Assembly: GCA_003056245.1 (NCBI GenBank)
Contig: MVDH01000002.1
Coordinates: 186,001 to 250,000, forward strand
Length of the DNA: 64,000 nucleotides
From: Cellvibrio sp. 79
Lineage (GTDB): Bacteria; Pseudomonadota; Gammaproteobacteria; Pseudomonadales; Cellvibrionaceae
Reading direction: 5' to 3'
A model generated the notes under the pieces. It ran no database searches. It was given only the letters and a program-made list of their open reading frames with translations, and had not been told where the DNA came from. The position numbers and the translations under genes were made by a program. Positions 38,293-47,530 of the stretch are shown piece by piece. Numbering within the stretch: the first letter of the stretch is position 1; each line of letters starts with the position of its first letter.

Positions 38293-39411
38293 TTAGCTAG
38301 CGAAATAAACCCCCCCTAAAATAACTTCCCGTTTTGCCCCCGTAACCGCACACAAGTTGCCGGGGCGATGATTAATGGTCTGTTGCGCCAGCCAGGCAAA
38401 GGCCATGGCTTCAATCCATTGTGGATCTACACTTGCTTTTGCTGTTGTTGCCAAATCGCAATCAGGAAGTAATTCACTCAACCGCTGCATTAATCGTTTA
38501 TTGAAAGCCCCACCACCGCAAATCAAAACCTCTTTTGATGCGTTGCTCAACCTCTTGATGCTGTCGCTAATGCTAACCGCAGTTAGTTCCAATAAGGACG
38601 CTTGAACATCGCTTGCAGCATATTTGTGCTTCAGCATGTGTAGGTGATTGTCCAGCCATGCGCGATTAAAGCTCTCCCGCCCCGTGCTTTTAGGGTGCGG
38701 CTTGGAAAAAAAAGGTTCGTGTAGAAATAGCTCAAGCAGGTCGGGAATTACATGGCCAGAAGCTGCCCATTGTCCATCGGCATCAAAACATTTGCTTTGG
38801 TGTTCGTGTACCCATAAATCCAAAAGCACATTTCCCGGGCCGGTATCAAAACCGCAAACATCCCCAATAGATGGCAGCCAGGTGATGTTAGCCATGCCTC
38901 CGATATTAACTATCACCCGATCCTTGGTTTGCGAATGAAAAATAGCGCGATGAAATGCAGGCACCAGCGGCGCACCTTGACCACCCGCCGCCATATCGCG
39001 CCTGCGAAAATCAGCAACGGTGGTGATACCTGTTAACTCTGCGATAGTATTCGGGTCGCCGATTTGCACCGTAAAACATCCCTCTTGTGAGCCCGGGGGA
39101 CGATGACGGATTGTCTGTCCGTGGCTACCTATCGCAATTACATCATCAGTTGTGATGCCTGCTTTGGCGATAAGCGCAATACTGCATTCTGCAAAATGCT
39201 TACCCAGCTCAACATCAAGCGCTCCCATACGATCAATTTCGTTTGTTCCGGGCAGTGATATGGAATGAATTTTCTGACGTAATTGGCCAGAAAAAGGCAA
39301 TGTATGTGTGGCGAGGAGTTTGGGAGTGGTTTGCATATCGACCAGCGCTGCATCTATGCCATCAGCGCTGGTGCCAGACATCAAACCTATGTAGAGCTGG
39401 CGTTTCGACAT
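38293..39411 (-). CDS. anmK: Anhydro-N-acetylmuramic acid kinase
   Basis: A 372-aa ASKHA-fold kinase that phosphorylates and opens 1,6-anhydroMurNAc recovered from cell-wall turnover. The motifs are GLMSGTSADGIDAALVD (ATP site) at the N-terminus, GSHGQTIRHRP, FDTGPGNVLLD and ICGGGAFN. With amgK and murU in this window it supplies MurNAc-6-P/recycling steps. It lies next to the M23 peptidase gene, as in pseudomonads. Confidence 0.95.
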   Translation of the reverse strand: MSKRQLYIGLMSGTSADGIDAALVDMQTTPKLLATHTLPFSGQLRQKIHSISLPGTNEIDRMGALDVELGKHFAECSIALIAKAGITTDDVIAIGSHGQTIRHRPPGSQEGCFTVQIGDPNTIAELTGITTVADFRRRDMAAGGQGAPLVPAFHRAIFHSQTKDRVIVNIGGMANITWLPSIGDVCGFDTGPGNVLLDLWVHEHQSKCFDADGQWAASGHVIPDLLELFLHEPFFSKPHPKSTGRESFNRAWLDNHLHMLKHKYAASDVQASLLELTAVSISDSIKRLSNASKEVLICGGGAFNKRLMQRLSELLPDCDLATTAKASVDPQWIEAMAFAWLAQQTINHRPGNLCAVTGAKREVILGGVYFAS

Positions 39412-39425
39412 GACTAATTAACTTA

Positions 39426-40838
39426 TTAGTTAGCTTTGTTACCGCTTTTGGCTACAGCAACTCGTGTGGTTGACTTGTACTCATCAAGTTTGGCAATAAG
39501 GGGACGAGTTGTTTCATTGAATCTTGCCAGCTCGGTTTTTTCGATGCCGATTGCTTTGGGCAGCGGAACAGTAACCGGGTTGCGCACTTGTCCATTAACG
39601 TGGAATTCGTAATGCAGATGTGGGCCAGATGCCAAACCAGTTGAGCCTACATAACCAATAACATCACCTTGACTAATCCGCGCGCCGGTTTTCATGCCCT
39701 TGGCAAAGCCATTCATGTGACCATAAAGTGTTTCAATGCCTTGCCCATGCTGGATCACAATACAGTTTCCGAAAGCGCCTTTGCGCCCTGCGAAAGCAAT
39801 TTTGCCATTGCCAGTAGCACGAATAGGGGTGCCGCGAACAGCCGCGTAATCTGTGCCTTTGTGAGCACGAATAATATGTAATACGGGATGTTTGCGAGCC
39901 AGGTTGAAATGAGAACTAATTTTTGCGAATTCGATAGGCGTGCGTAAAAAGGCCTTGTGCATTCCGCGTCCGTCGGGTGTGAAATAGCTGCTTACACCGT
40001 TTTTGTCGGTATAGCGAACAGCCTGAAAGGTCTTGCCGCCGTTGGTAAATTCCGCAGCGATAATTTTTCCGGTACCAATCTTTTTGCCTTCAAGGAATTG
40101 CTCTTCAAACATCACTTTGAAGCTATCCCCTTTTTGGATATCCAGTGCAAAGTCGATATCCCATCCAAAAACGTTAGCTAGCTCCATCGTCAAATAGCTG
40201 GGCAATCCAGCACGTTTGCCTGCCATATACAGTGAGCTATCGATAGTGCCTTGGCTAAATGCATATTTCACATCAGGTTTGAGTGCGGTTTCTTTGCTAT
40301 CAAAACCTTTTGCTGTGCGATTAAAGCTCAGGCTGTTCAATTCATCAATAATATAATTCAGACCTTGAAGTTGGCCATTTTCAACCAGAAACGCCATTTT
40401 TTGTCCCGGGCGAATATTGCGTAAATCCTTGGCATCTTTGGCTTCGCTAAAAAGTTCGTAAATATCCCTGTCGTTCAGGCCAGCACGTTTAAAAATAATG
40501 GATAAATTGTCGCCATTCTGAACTGTGAACTCTTTCCAGGGGGATTCGGGCTCAATGACTACAGTTCGTTGTGGTTCAGGTAATGCAGCAACTTCCTGGA
40601 TAATTGTTTCAACCGCTGGAATTGCTATAGGGGTCGCCTGGGTTTGTGTGCCTTTCAATTTGAGGCCGGGGATATTTGAGCTTTCAATTAGCGCATCATT
40701 TGAATTGATAGTGTCTTCCGCAATGATAAGTGCGATAACACCAACAGATAGCACTGCCGCTGCCATGAGGTGTCTTCCTGGCAGGTACTGTGACAATGTT
40801 GATCGGGCAATGTCGTAATAATTCTTTATTGGCGGCAT
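39426..40838 (-). CDS. M23-family murein endopeptidase with LysM-like domain
   Basis: 470 aa: an N-terminal TM anchor (~22-40), a LysM/OapA-like domain (~125-200, WKEFTVQNGDNLSIIFKRAG), a second beta domain, and the LytM/M23 peptidase (~330-425). Zinc ligands lie in HKGTDYA (H-x3-D) and HLHYEFH (H-x-H); a third conserved His is in TLYGHM. It resembles MepM/YebA and cleaves peptidoglycan cross-links in the periplasm. ATG 40838 is chosen because the longer frame adds a poor N-terminus. anmK follows 14 bp downstream. Confidence 0.92.
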   Translation of the reverse strand: MPPIKNYYDIARSTLSQYLPGRHLMAAAVLSVGVIALIIAEDTINSNDALIESSNIPGLKLKGTQTQATPIAIPAVETIIQEVAALPEPQRTVVIEPESPWKEFTVQNGDNLSIIFKRAGLNDRDIYELFSEAKDAKDLRNIRPGQKMAFLVENGQLQGLNYIIDELNSLSFNRTAKGFDSKETALKPDVKYAFSQGTIDSSLYMAGKRAGLPSYLTMELANVFGWDIDFALDIQKGDSFKVMFEEQFLEGKKIGTGKIIAAEFTNGGKTFQAVRYTDKNGVSSYFTPDGRGMHKAFLRTPIEFAKISSHFNLARKHPVLHIIRAHKGTDYAAVRGTPIRATGNGKIAFAGRKGAFGNCIVIQHGQGIETLYGHMNGFAKGMKTGARISQGDVIGYVGSTGLASGPHLHYEFHVNGQVRNPVTVPLPKAIGIEKTELARFNETTRPLIAKLDEYKSTTRVAVAKSGNKAN

Positions 40839-40934
40839 AAAAATAAATGTCGTCTGTTCTTTATATAGAGTTAAGTGATACAAGAAAAAGCATTTATAGC
40901 AGAAAAAAAAGCCCTTAACACCCCAAAATTTCAT

Positions 40935-40948
40935 CTTGTTGCAACAAG
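40935..40948. repeat. 14-bp perfect palindrome between M23 peptidase and tyrS
   Basis: CTTGTTGCAACAAG is fully self-complementary and lies in the 207-bp divergent promoter region. A dimeric regulator site is possible. Confidence 0.45.
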
Positions 40949-41045
40949 TCTTTGATTATGCCTTGAAATTGAGGTGAGATCAGGTATCTTTGCCGGCTTT
41001 TTGGCTCAAATCGAAACACAAATTAACAGGCTTGGTTGGTGCGTT

Positions 41046-42353
41046 ATGACTGCAATTGATACAAATTTCCTGCAGGAACTGCAGGATCGTGGGCTCATTG
41101 CCCAAATGACAGGCGGCGACGCTATTGTTGAGCATCTCAATTCAGGTAGCCGCACTCTTTACTGTGGTTTTGATCCGACGGCCGACAGTCTTCATATAGG
41201 CAGCTTGGTTCCGCTATTAATGCTCAAGCGATTTCAATTAGCGGGTCATAAGCCGATAGCGTTGGTTGGTGGTGCTACGGGTTTAATTGGTGACCCTAGT
41301 TTTAAAGCGCAGGAGCGCAAGCTCAATACCCCGGATATTGTTGCATCCTGGGTCGGCAAACTGAAAAAACAGGTGAGCCAGTTTATTGATTTCGAGGCGG
41401 GTAATAATTCGGCTGAGGTTGTTAATAATCTTGATTGGGTTGGGAAGATTGATGTCCTAACTTTCTTGCGTGATGTTGGCAAACACTTCTCTATCAATAA
41501 CATGATCAATAAAGAGTCAGTTAAGCAGCGTATTGAGCGGGAGGGAGAAGGGATCTCTTTTACTGAATTTACCTATATGTTGCTACAGTCTTACGACTTT
41601 GCAGAGCTATACCAGCGCAATCAGTGCACACTCCAGATTGGAGGAAGTGATCAGTGGGGAAATATAACGGGCGGTATAGACCTGAGTCGTCGCCTGCATG
41701 GTGCGCAGGTGTTTGGTTTGACTATGCCACTTGTAACAAAGTCCGATGGAAGTAAGTTTGGCAAAACTGAAACCGGAACTGTATGGTTAGATTCTGCACG
41801 CACTTCCCCCTATGCCTTCTATCAGTTCTGGTTAAATACTGCGGATGCGGATGCGTATAAGTTCTTGCGTTATTTTACGTTCCTTTCTGTTGCTCAAATT
41901 GCACAAATCGAGGCGGATGATGCTGCTCGTGAGTCCAAGCCTGAGGCTCAGCGGATTCTGGCTGAAGAGGTTACTAAAATAGTGCATGGTGATGTTGGGC
42001 TGTTTGCGGCACAGCGTATAACCCAGGCGCTTTTTAATGATGAGCTCTCTGGTTTGGGTGAAACAGATTTTCTGCAGCTTCAGCAGGATGGATTGCCTTC
42101 ATCAAAGATTGAGCGGGCTCAATTGGTCGATCTCCCATTAACGCAGCTCTTGGCTGATGTTGATTTGGCTGCTTCCGGGAAGCAGATTAAGGACGCTCTT
42201 GTGCGCAATGCTGTGTTGATAAATGGTGTTGCCAAATCGCTGGATGACAATATGAAAACGCCTGAGTCATTTGCAATCGGCACTGCATTTTTTGGCCGTT
42301 TTTACTTGGTAAAAGTAGGGAAAAAGAAGTATCACTTGTTTGAGGTTGTTTGA
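41046..42353 (+). CDS. tyrS: Tyrosyl-tRNA synthetase
   Basis: 435 aa, bacterial class I TyrRS. It has YCGFDPTADSLHIGSLVPLL (HIGH motif), the tyrosine/tRNA segment QIGGSDQWGNITGGIDL, the KMSKS-type loop KFGKTETG, and a C-terminal S4-like domain (KQIKDALVRNAVLINGV). ATG 41046 is preferred; the frame is open another 72 nt upstream. An rrn-like promoter follows the gene. Confidence 0.96.
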   Translation: MTAIDTNFLQELQDRGLIAQMTGGDAIVEHLNSGSRTLYCGFDPTADSLHIGSLVPLLMLKRFQLAGHKPIALVGGATGLIGDPSFKAQERKLNTPDIVASWVGKLKKQVSQFIDFEAGNNSAEVVNNLDWVGKIDVLTFLRDVGKHFSINNMINKESVKQRIEREGEGISFTEFTYMLLQSYDFAELYQRNQCTLQIGGSDQWGNITGGIDLSRRLHGAQVFGLTMPLVTKSDGSKFGKTETGTVWLDSARTSPYAFYQFWLNTADADAYKFLRYFTFLSVAQIAQIEADDAARESKPEAQRILAEEVTKIVHGDVGLFAAQRITQALFNDELSGLGETDFLQLQQDGLPSSKIERAQLVDLPLTQLLADVDLAASGKQIKDALVRNAVLINGVAKSLDDNMKTPESFAIGTAFFGRFYLVKVGKKKYHLFEVV

Positions 42354-42778
42354 TTTTTGTCCGTATTGTGTTTCGATTAACTGTTGTGAGGAATTATTAA
42401 AATTGCGCCAAATAAAGCTTGCCGGGTCGGGGTGTGGTGCGTATAGTGCGCGACCTCGCCAGGGCGAGCTTCAAACAGATTGTTTCGTAATAGTAGTCTG
42501 TTCTTCTTGTCTTTTTCCCCTCTTCCTTCTCCCTGACGATCTTGCAACTTGCGTAAGTGCCGCTGTTATAGCTATTTTGCCATCGCGTGTTTAAGCTCTC
42601 GTTTCTTTTAACTCTGCTCGCTAAATCGATCTATTCTTTTGAATCTACCAGTAACTTTCTCATAAGCTATCTTTGCTACCATCGAAAAACTTATTCTGAA
42701 TTGATTTACAATGACTAAGTTAATGAGCGACCAATTCTAATATTTCGCCCTCAATATATTACCTGATGTGATTAATCA
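42354..42778. other. 425-bp noncoding region downstream of tyrS
   Basis: No gene is seen. It begins with a strong promoter-like element (42419-42468), then pyrimidine-rich and AT-rich DNA with no similarity to rRNA that I can recognise. TTCTTTTAACTC near 42603 faintly resembles an rrn boxA. The last part should hold the promoter of the HolD-like gene. Confidence 0.5.
42419..42468 (+). promoter_or_regulatory. rRNA-operon-like sigma70 promoter without rRNA genes
   Basis: TTGCCG (42419-42424), a 17-bp spacer and TATAGT (42442-42447), then a GC-rich discriminator GCGCGACC as in stringently controlled rrn promoters. A hairpin CTCGCC-AG-GGCGAG follows at 42455-42468. Confidence 0.6.
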
Positions 42779-43561
42779 ATGAATGAGATTCAGCGGCAAA
42801 ACTATTTACATGCACTCGGCATTGAAAATTATATGCCGCGCTGGCAATTGCCTTTTGCTCCGCAATCCATTGCTTGTGTAATGCCCGTGATCAACTCGGA
42901 GGCTTTGGAACTGTCTTCGGGGACGCAAGTTATAATCGAGCAAGCTATTTCCTCGGTAATTTCCTCTATAGCTTCATCGTCAAAAATTGAGTCTGCCGTT
43001 GCTGTGGATGTGCTTGCCAATCTGGATATTCGCCAAAAGCCGTCAGCACCAATTAATGCCACAGCTATTTTGCAGCAGCTTGAAGAAAAGAAGCCGACTG
43101 CAGTGGCTCCTTTTTCTTTGAGTGTATGGCGACCGCTTCCAGGATTTTTAATTATTGATTCCCGTAATACAACCCTTGCCCTGCCAACAGACATGCTGCT
43201 GAACAATATATTGCGAGCATGTTTGATAGAAAAGTTTAATTTGAGTGAGGAGGTGCTGCGTTGGCCCATGATTGAAAACCGCTTTGTATCTCGCACAGAA
43301 GCTGATGCTCGTAACGAATTACAAACCTGGTTGGCGGTTGAAAATGAATTGCGGCCAATTAGTCGTTTATGGTTGTTAGGCGAAAATGCTGGAAAGTATT
43401 TTATCTCTGCAGATATTAATGCCATAGAGAGTCGCTGGCAAAAAATAGCTATTAGCGGTTTACCTGGGCAAGTACAAATCTCCGCTTTATTTCTTCCAAG
43501 CCTGAATGAGCTTCTGCAAAATCCAAGCGATAAAGCACGTTTATGGTCAACACTTGATTAA
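42779..43561 (+). CDS. HolD-like protein (DNA polymerase III psi subunit candidate)
   Basis: 260 aa. The N-terminus (RQNYLHALGIENYMPRWQLP) and C-terminus (LFLPSLNELLQNPSDKARLW) resemble the ends of E. coli HolD (psi). rimI follows 10 bp downstream, as holD-rimI in E. coli. Psi joins chi to the clamp loader and so links it to SSB. The protein is nearly twice the E. coli length: a Ser-rich, low-complexity stretch (~55-100) lies between the N-terminal peptide and the globular part. The assignment rests on end motifs and synteny. Confidence 0.6.
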   Translation: MNEIQRQNYLHALGIENYMPRWQLPFAPQSIACVMPVINSEALELSSGTQVIIEQAISSVISSIASSSKIESAVAVDVLANLDIRQKPSAPINATAILQQLEEKKPTAVAPFSLSVWRPLPGFLIIDSRNTTLALPTDMLLNNILRACLIEKFNLSEEVLRWPMIENRFVSRTEADARNELQTWLAVENELRPISRLWLLGENAGKYFISADINAIESRWQKIAISGLPGQVQISALFLPSLNELLQNPSDKARLWSTLD

Positions 43562-43571
43562 TATTTCTCTC

Positions 43572-44054
43572 ATGAACCCGCTATCAACTTCTACTTATAC
43601 TGGACTTGAATTATTTTACCGTGAGATTGCTCGTGAGGATATTCCCGAGGTGATGGCACTTGAGCGAAGCGCACATTCCCATCCATGGCGGCAATCCAGC
43701 TTTGAAGATTGCTTAAAAGGCCGGCAAAAGTGTTGGCTGGCAGAGGCTAATAATTTATTGGTGGGTTATGTGGTGGTGACTCATGGTGGCGGTGATGCAG
43801 AATTGTTAAATATTTCTGTAGCTCCACAGTTTCAACGTAAAGGAATTGGTCAGTGTTTATTGGCCCATGCAGTTAATTGTGTCAAAGGCAAAGCGGATAT
43901 GCTGTTTCTGGAGGTCAGGGTTTCCAATCGAAAAGCGATTGAGCTTTATTCGAAGGAAGGTTTTTTTGAGGTGGGGCAGCGTAAAAATTACTATCCAACG
44001 ATCAATGGCCACGAAGACGCATTGTTAATGGCAATGCAACTCGATTCACTTTGA
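43572..44054 (+). CDS. rimI: Ribosomal protein S18-alanine N-acetyltransferase
   Basis: A 160-aa GNAT acetyltransferase. The acetyl-CoA loop is VAPQFQRKGIGQCLL, preceded by the AELLNISV strand, and LEVRVSNRKAIELYSKEGF is the RimI-type motif B. It acetylates the N-terminal alanine of S18. ATG 43572 lies 10 nt after the HolD-like gene's stop. It converges on the response-regulator gene with a 1-nt gap. Confidence 0.92.
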   Translation: MNPLSTSTYTGLELFYREIAREDIPEVMALERSAHSHPWRQSSFEDCLKGRQKCWLAEANNLLVGYVVVTHGGGDAELLNISVAPQFQRKGIGQCLLAHAVNCVKGKADMLFLEVRVSNRKAIELYSKEGFFEVGQRKNYYPTINGHEDALLMAMQLDSL

Positions 44055-44055
44055 T

Positions 44056-44598
44056 TTACTGCTTTACCGGGCGCTTTTGTAGTTTGCGTTGCAAGGTGCG
44101 CCGGTGCATTCCCAACGCTCTTGCTGTGGCTGAAATATTTCCATTATTTTCCTGTAGTACTTTTTGAATGTGCTCCCATTCCAGTCTATCAACTGATAAT
44201 GGTGTGTAATTCATTTCCTGTAATTCTGAAATAGAATCCTGTCCGAAAGCAGCAAGGATTTCATCAGTATCAGCGGGTTTGCACAAATAATTTATTGCTC
44301 CGGACTTGACCGCCTCCACAGCGGTAGAAATGCTGGAATAACCGGTAAGCATGACTATCTGTAGCTCCGGTAATTTTATTTTCAGTTCGCGAATTAGTTG
44401 CAATCCCGAATCGTTGCCAAGTTTCAAATCAACGATTGCCTTTGTAATAGAGAAACGTTCAACCAACTGCAACGCTTGATGGGCGTTCTGTGCAATTGCA
44501 CAGGAAAATTGGCGTCGTTTGAGCGCTCGCTCCAGCATTGCCGCAAAAGTCGGGTCGTCATCGACAATCAAAAAATCCAACGCGCTTTGGTTGCTCAT
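44056..44598 (-). CDS. RegA/PrrA/RoxR-type response regulator
   Basis: 180 aa. Receiver domain with DDD (14-16), phosphorylatable Asp57 in KAIVDLKLG, the conserved Thr in MLTGYSS and Lys in CKPAD; then a Fis-type helix-turn-helix (~140-175, NGNISATARALGMHRRTLQRKL). This architecture is that of the RegA/ActR/RoxR regulators of respiration and redox genes. It is 18 bp downstream of its sensor kinase. The aa3 oxidase cluster in this window is a plausible target (inference). Confidence 0.92.
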   Translation of the reverse strand: MSNQSALDFLIVDDDPTFAAMLERALKRRQFSCAIAQNAHQALQLVERFSITKAIVDLKLGNDSGLQLIRELKIKLPELQIVMLTGYSSISTAVEAVKSGAINYLCKPADTDEILAAFGQDSISELQEMNYTPLSVDRLEWEHIQKVLQENNGNISATARALGMHRRTLQRKLQKRPVKQ

Positions 44599-44616
44599 AG
44601 TTAATTAGTCATTTTG

Positions 44617-45909
44617 TTAGGACGTTTTTACTAATGGGAGTTGCATTCGAGTTATCGTTCCTTGTGGTGTGCGTTTATGCAAGGTTACTGTCCCTCCATG
44701 GCGATTAATGGTTGCTTGTGTTAATAGCAAACCTATACCCAGCCCTTTATTTTTGGTGGAGATAAATGATTTCCCAAGGTGAGCGCTGATTTCTTCTGCG
44801 ATGCCGGGTCCTGAATCTTCAATCGTCCAGAGAATGGATTCCATGTCCCATTCAATGCGAATAAAAATATCATCTGGACTGGCATCGGCAGCATTGTTGA
44901 GCAAATTTAAAATGGCTTGTGCGATAGTGGGGGAGAAGACTGCATTTACATGTTGGACTGATGCTGCCAATTCAATACGTGACTTAACATCAGGTCGTAA
45001 AATTTTCCAGCGCTGGATTAAATTATTACAGTAGGTTTGTACCAGTTCTGCGGCAATTTGCCCTTCCTTTGCCAGCTCTGCCTTATTAACCAGATCTCGC
45101 AAGGTGGAGGCGCATTGATTGACTTGCTCTTGCAGTAGCGTCAGGTCCTGATGTAACTGGTGGTTATCTGCATATTCTTCTCGTAACTCACTAATTAATA
45201 CTTTCATCGTTGAGAGCGGTGTTCCCAATTCATGCGCTGTTCCTGCTGCAAGAGTTGCTACAGCCATTACTTGTTCATCGCGCAATTGGTCTTCGCGCCA
45301 GCGATTTAATTGTTCTTCCTGCGCGCGAAGATCCCGCGCCATTTTCACTACAAAATATGTAATCAGGCCGGCACTGATAAAAAAATTTAACCACATACCA
45401 AGCACATGCAAGTTAAGAGAATTTGCATCATGTTGGTGATGATGGTCAGGCGCCAATATCGGCAAAGGCACGTGAAAAAAAAGTAAGAGTGAATAACTGA
45501 GAATACTTAATCCGGTGATAGTGAGGGTAAATCTACCTCCGAGCGTCGCGGCGGAAATACACACCGGAACCAAAAAATAAGACACAAACGGATTATTCGC
45601 TCCACCGCTGAAATAAAACACGGCGCTGAGACAGAATAGATCGATCAACAGTTGGATAAAAAACTCTGTCTCTGTGACCGGTAACGATTGGCGTAAGCGT
45701 GAAAAGGTGAGCAGATTAACGCCGGTTAGAATAACCAACGCGATTAAAATTTCAGTGAATGGCAGATCGACAGAGCCATTCCATAAGCAAATCACGGCAG
45801 CGATGCCTAACAAAATCAGCACGAGCGTACGAATCATTACCCAGTAGTTTAGATGCTGGGTGTGATTGGCAAGTGCGAAAGAAATCTGGCGATTAACAGC
45901 TATCGGCAT
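44617..45909 (-). CDS. RegB/PrrB/RoxS-type redox sensor histidine kinase
   Basis: 430 aa with about six TM helices. The quinone-binding GGANNPF lies at 102-108, the H-box TAHELGTPLS with His226, a cysteine (Cys266, QVNQCASTL) in the dimerisation region where RegB carries its redox-active Cys265, and the ATPase N- and G-boxes near the end. A His cluster (DHHHQHD, ~156-160) lies in one loop. It probably senses the ubiquinone pool/redox state. The start is uncertain: ATG 45909 is chosen; ATGs at 45975 and further up are in frame. Confidence 0.92.
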   Translation of the reverse strand: MPIAVNRQISFALANHTQHLNYWVMIRTLVLILLGIAAVICLWNGSVDLPFTEILIALVILTGVNLLTFSRLRQSLPVTETEFFIQLLIDLFCLSAVFYFSGGANNPFVSYFLVPVCISAATLGGRFTLTITGLSILSYSLLLFFHVPLPILAPDHHHQHDANSLNLHVLGMWLNFFISAGLITYFVVKMARDLRAQEEQLNRWREDQLRDEQVMAVATLAAGTAHELGTPLSTMKVLISELREEYADNHQLHQDLTLLQEQVNQCASTLRDLVNKAELAKEGQIAAELVQTYCNNLIQRWKILRPDVKSRIELAASVQHVNAVFSPTIAQAILNLLNNAADASPDDIFIRIEWDMESILWTIEDSGPGIAEEISAHLGKSFISTKNKGLGIGLLLTQATINRHGGTVTLHKRTPQGTITRMQLPLVKTS

Positions 45910-46085
45910 AGGGACACCAACAAAAAGAAACGCGTTGATTATAACCAAGGTATTCGCACAAACGCGCTTTTCCATGCGTGAAATACTGTGGCAGTTTGTC
46001 GCAGCATCTTGCTTCAACCGCAAATCACCTGATAGCGCTGATGTATACTGCGAATCCTTTTGTTAATTCAATTGCCGGCGTATTT

Positions 46086-47444
46086 ATGGCAGAACCCTTA
46101 CAGGCCACTCTCATTGAAGGACGGGTTTCTACCCAGCTAAAAAATTTGGCCTTGCCGTTGGGGTGGGGATTAATGGCAACTATGTCACTCAATGCTATTG
46201 AGACATTTTTTGTTGCCCAATTAGGGCGTGGGCCATTAGCTGCGCTCAGTTTCACCTTCCCGATTATTATGGTTCTAACCAGTCTTGCAATTGGCTTGGG
46301 AGCTGGAACTTCATCTGCTGTCGCAAGGGCAATAGGTGAAGGTGATTCGAATAAGGCCCGTCGCCTGGCTACTGATGCGATGAGTCTCACGCTTATCATT
46401 TCGGTCAGTGTTTGTGCCCTTGGATGGATTACGCTGGAGCCTTTATTTCTCGCCCTGGGGGCAACGCCCGATCTTATTCCGTTGATTCGTTCCTACATGT
46501 CCATTTGGTATTTCAGTGCTCCGTGTTTAATGGTACCGATGGTGTGCTTGTCGGCTTTGCGAGCGATGGGGCTGAGCAAGATTCAAGGATATTTGATGGG
46601 TGGTGCCGCCTTGGTGAATGTGCTGCTGGATCCGATTTTAATTTTCGGTTTGCTTGGCGCACCAGCGCTGGGGTTACAAGGTGCAGCGCTGGCAACATTA
46701 ATTACTCGCGCATTAATGCTGATTGTTGCGTTCTACATTTTGCATAAGCGTTTGCAGATGCTGGTCAATCCTTTGCCGTCATGGAATGCCTTAAAACAGT
46801 CATGGTTGGCGATAATCCAGGTGGGTATTCCCGCGATGGCGGCGAATGTCATTGTTCCATTTGCCAGCGCGATTGTTGTCGCCATGGTCGCTACTTACGG
46901 TACGGATGCTGTTGCTGCATTGGGAATCGCAACGCGAATTGAGCCGCTTGCACTGATTGCTTTTTATGCACTTTCCGGTGTGATCGGGCCGTTCTTCGGA
47001 CAAAACCTCGGTGCAGGAAAAATTGATCGATTACAGGATGCGTTGCTGGTACTTACCCGGTTTTGCCTGGCATTTGGTTTGGCGATAGCTCTTTTGCTCG
47101 GTCTTTTCAGTAATGAAATCACCCAATTATTTGGCGGCCATGATGAAGTGGTGACTATTGCGGCTTTATATATGAGCATAGTCCCCATCAGTTATGGCGC
47201 GTATGGTTTGGTGATGTCAGTGAATGCTGCGTTTAACGGAATGGGTAAGCCGTGGCCTGCGATGCTGATTTCTGCTGGCCGGGTTCTTTATGTCTATCTC
47301 CCGTTAGCGTGGATTGGCCAACAGATTTGGGGCATGAAAGGTATTTTTATCGCTACTGCATTGGCGAATATTTCCCTGGGAATTTGGGCGTGGTTGTGGT
47401 TGAAGAGCCATCTGCACCGGAATATTGCTCTCGCAGAATCCTGA
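46086..47444 (+). CDS. MATE-family efflux transporter
   Basis: 452 aa with 12 TM helices in two homologous halves; each begins with a stretch such as LALPLGWGLMATMSLNAIETFFVAQLG or VGIPAMAANVIVPFASAIVVAMVA, and GPFFGQNLGAG is the half-two motif. It probably exports cationic drugs or metabolites using H+ or Na+. ATG 46086 is taken; an earlier in-frame start at 45978 would overlap the sensor kinase's upstream region. prfC follows after 86 bp. Confidence 0.9.
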   Translation: MAEPLQATLIEGRVSTQLKNLALPLGWGLMATMSLNAIETFFVAQLGRGPLAALSFTFPIIMVLTSLAIGLGAGTSSAVARAIGEGDSNKARRLATDAMSLTLIISVSVCALGWITLEPLFLALGATPDLIPLIRSYMSIWYFSAPCLMVPMVCLSALRAMGLSKIQGYLMGGAALVNVLLDPILIFGLLGAPALGLQGAALATLITRALMLIVAFYILHKRLQMLVNPLPSWNALKQSWLAIIQVGIPAMAANVIVPFASAIVVAMVATYGTDAVAALGIATRIEPLALIAFYALSGVIGPFFGQNLGAGKIDRLQDALLVLTRFCLAFGLAIALLLGLFSNEITQLFGGHDEVVTIAALYMSIVPISYGAYGLVMSVNAAFNGMGKPWPAMLISAGRVLYVYLPLAWIGQQIWGMKGIFIATALANISLGIWAWLWLKSHLHRNIALAES

Positions 47445-47530
47445 AGTCGTAAACTTTGATCCCTTTAATGGCTTGTGCAGGATATAATTCCCGCCATTTT
47501 ATTTTTCCTTTTCTTTTACGCGAATCCCCT

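Noticed and set aside
42601-42620. rrn boxA antiterminator in the region after tyrS
   Set aside because: The match (TTCTTTTAACTC) is too weak to call a feature; mentioned only as a hint alongside the promoter.
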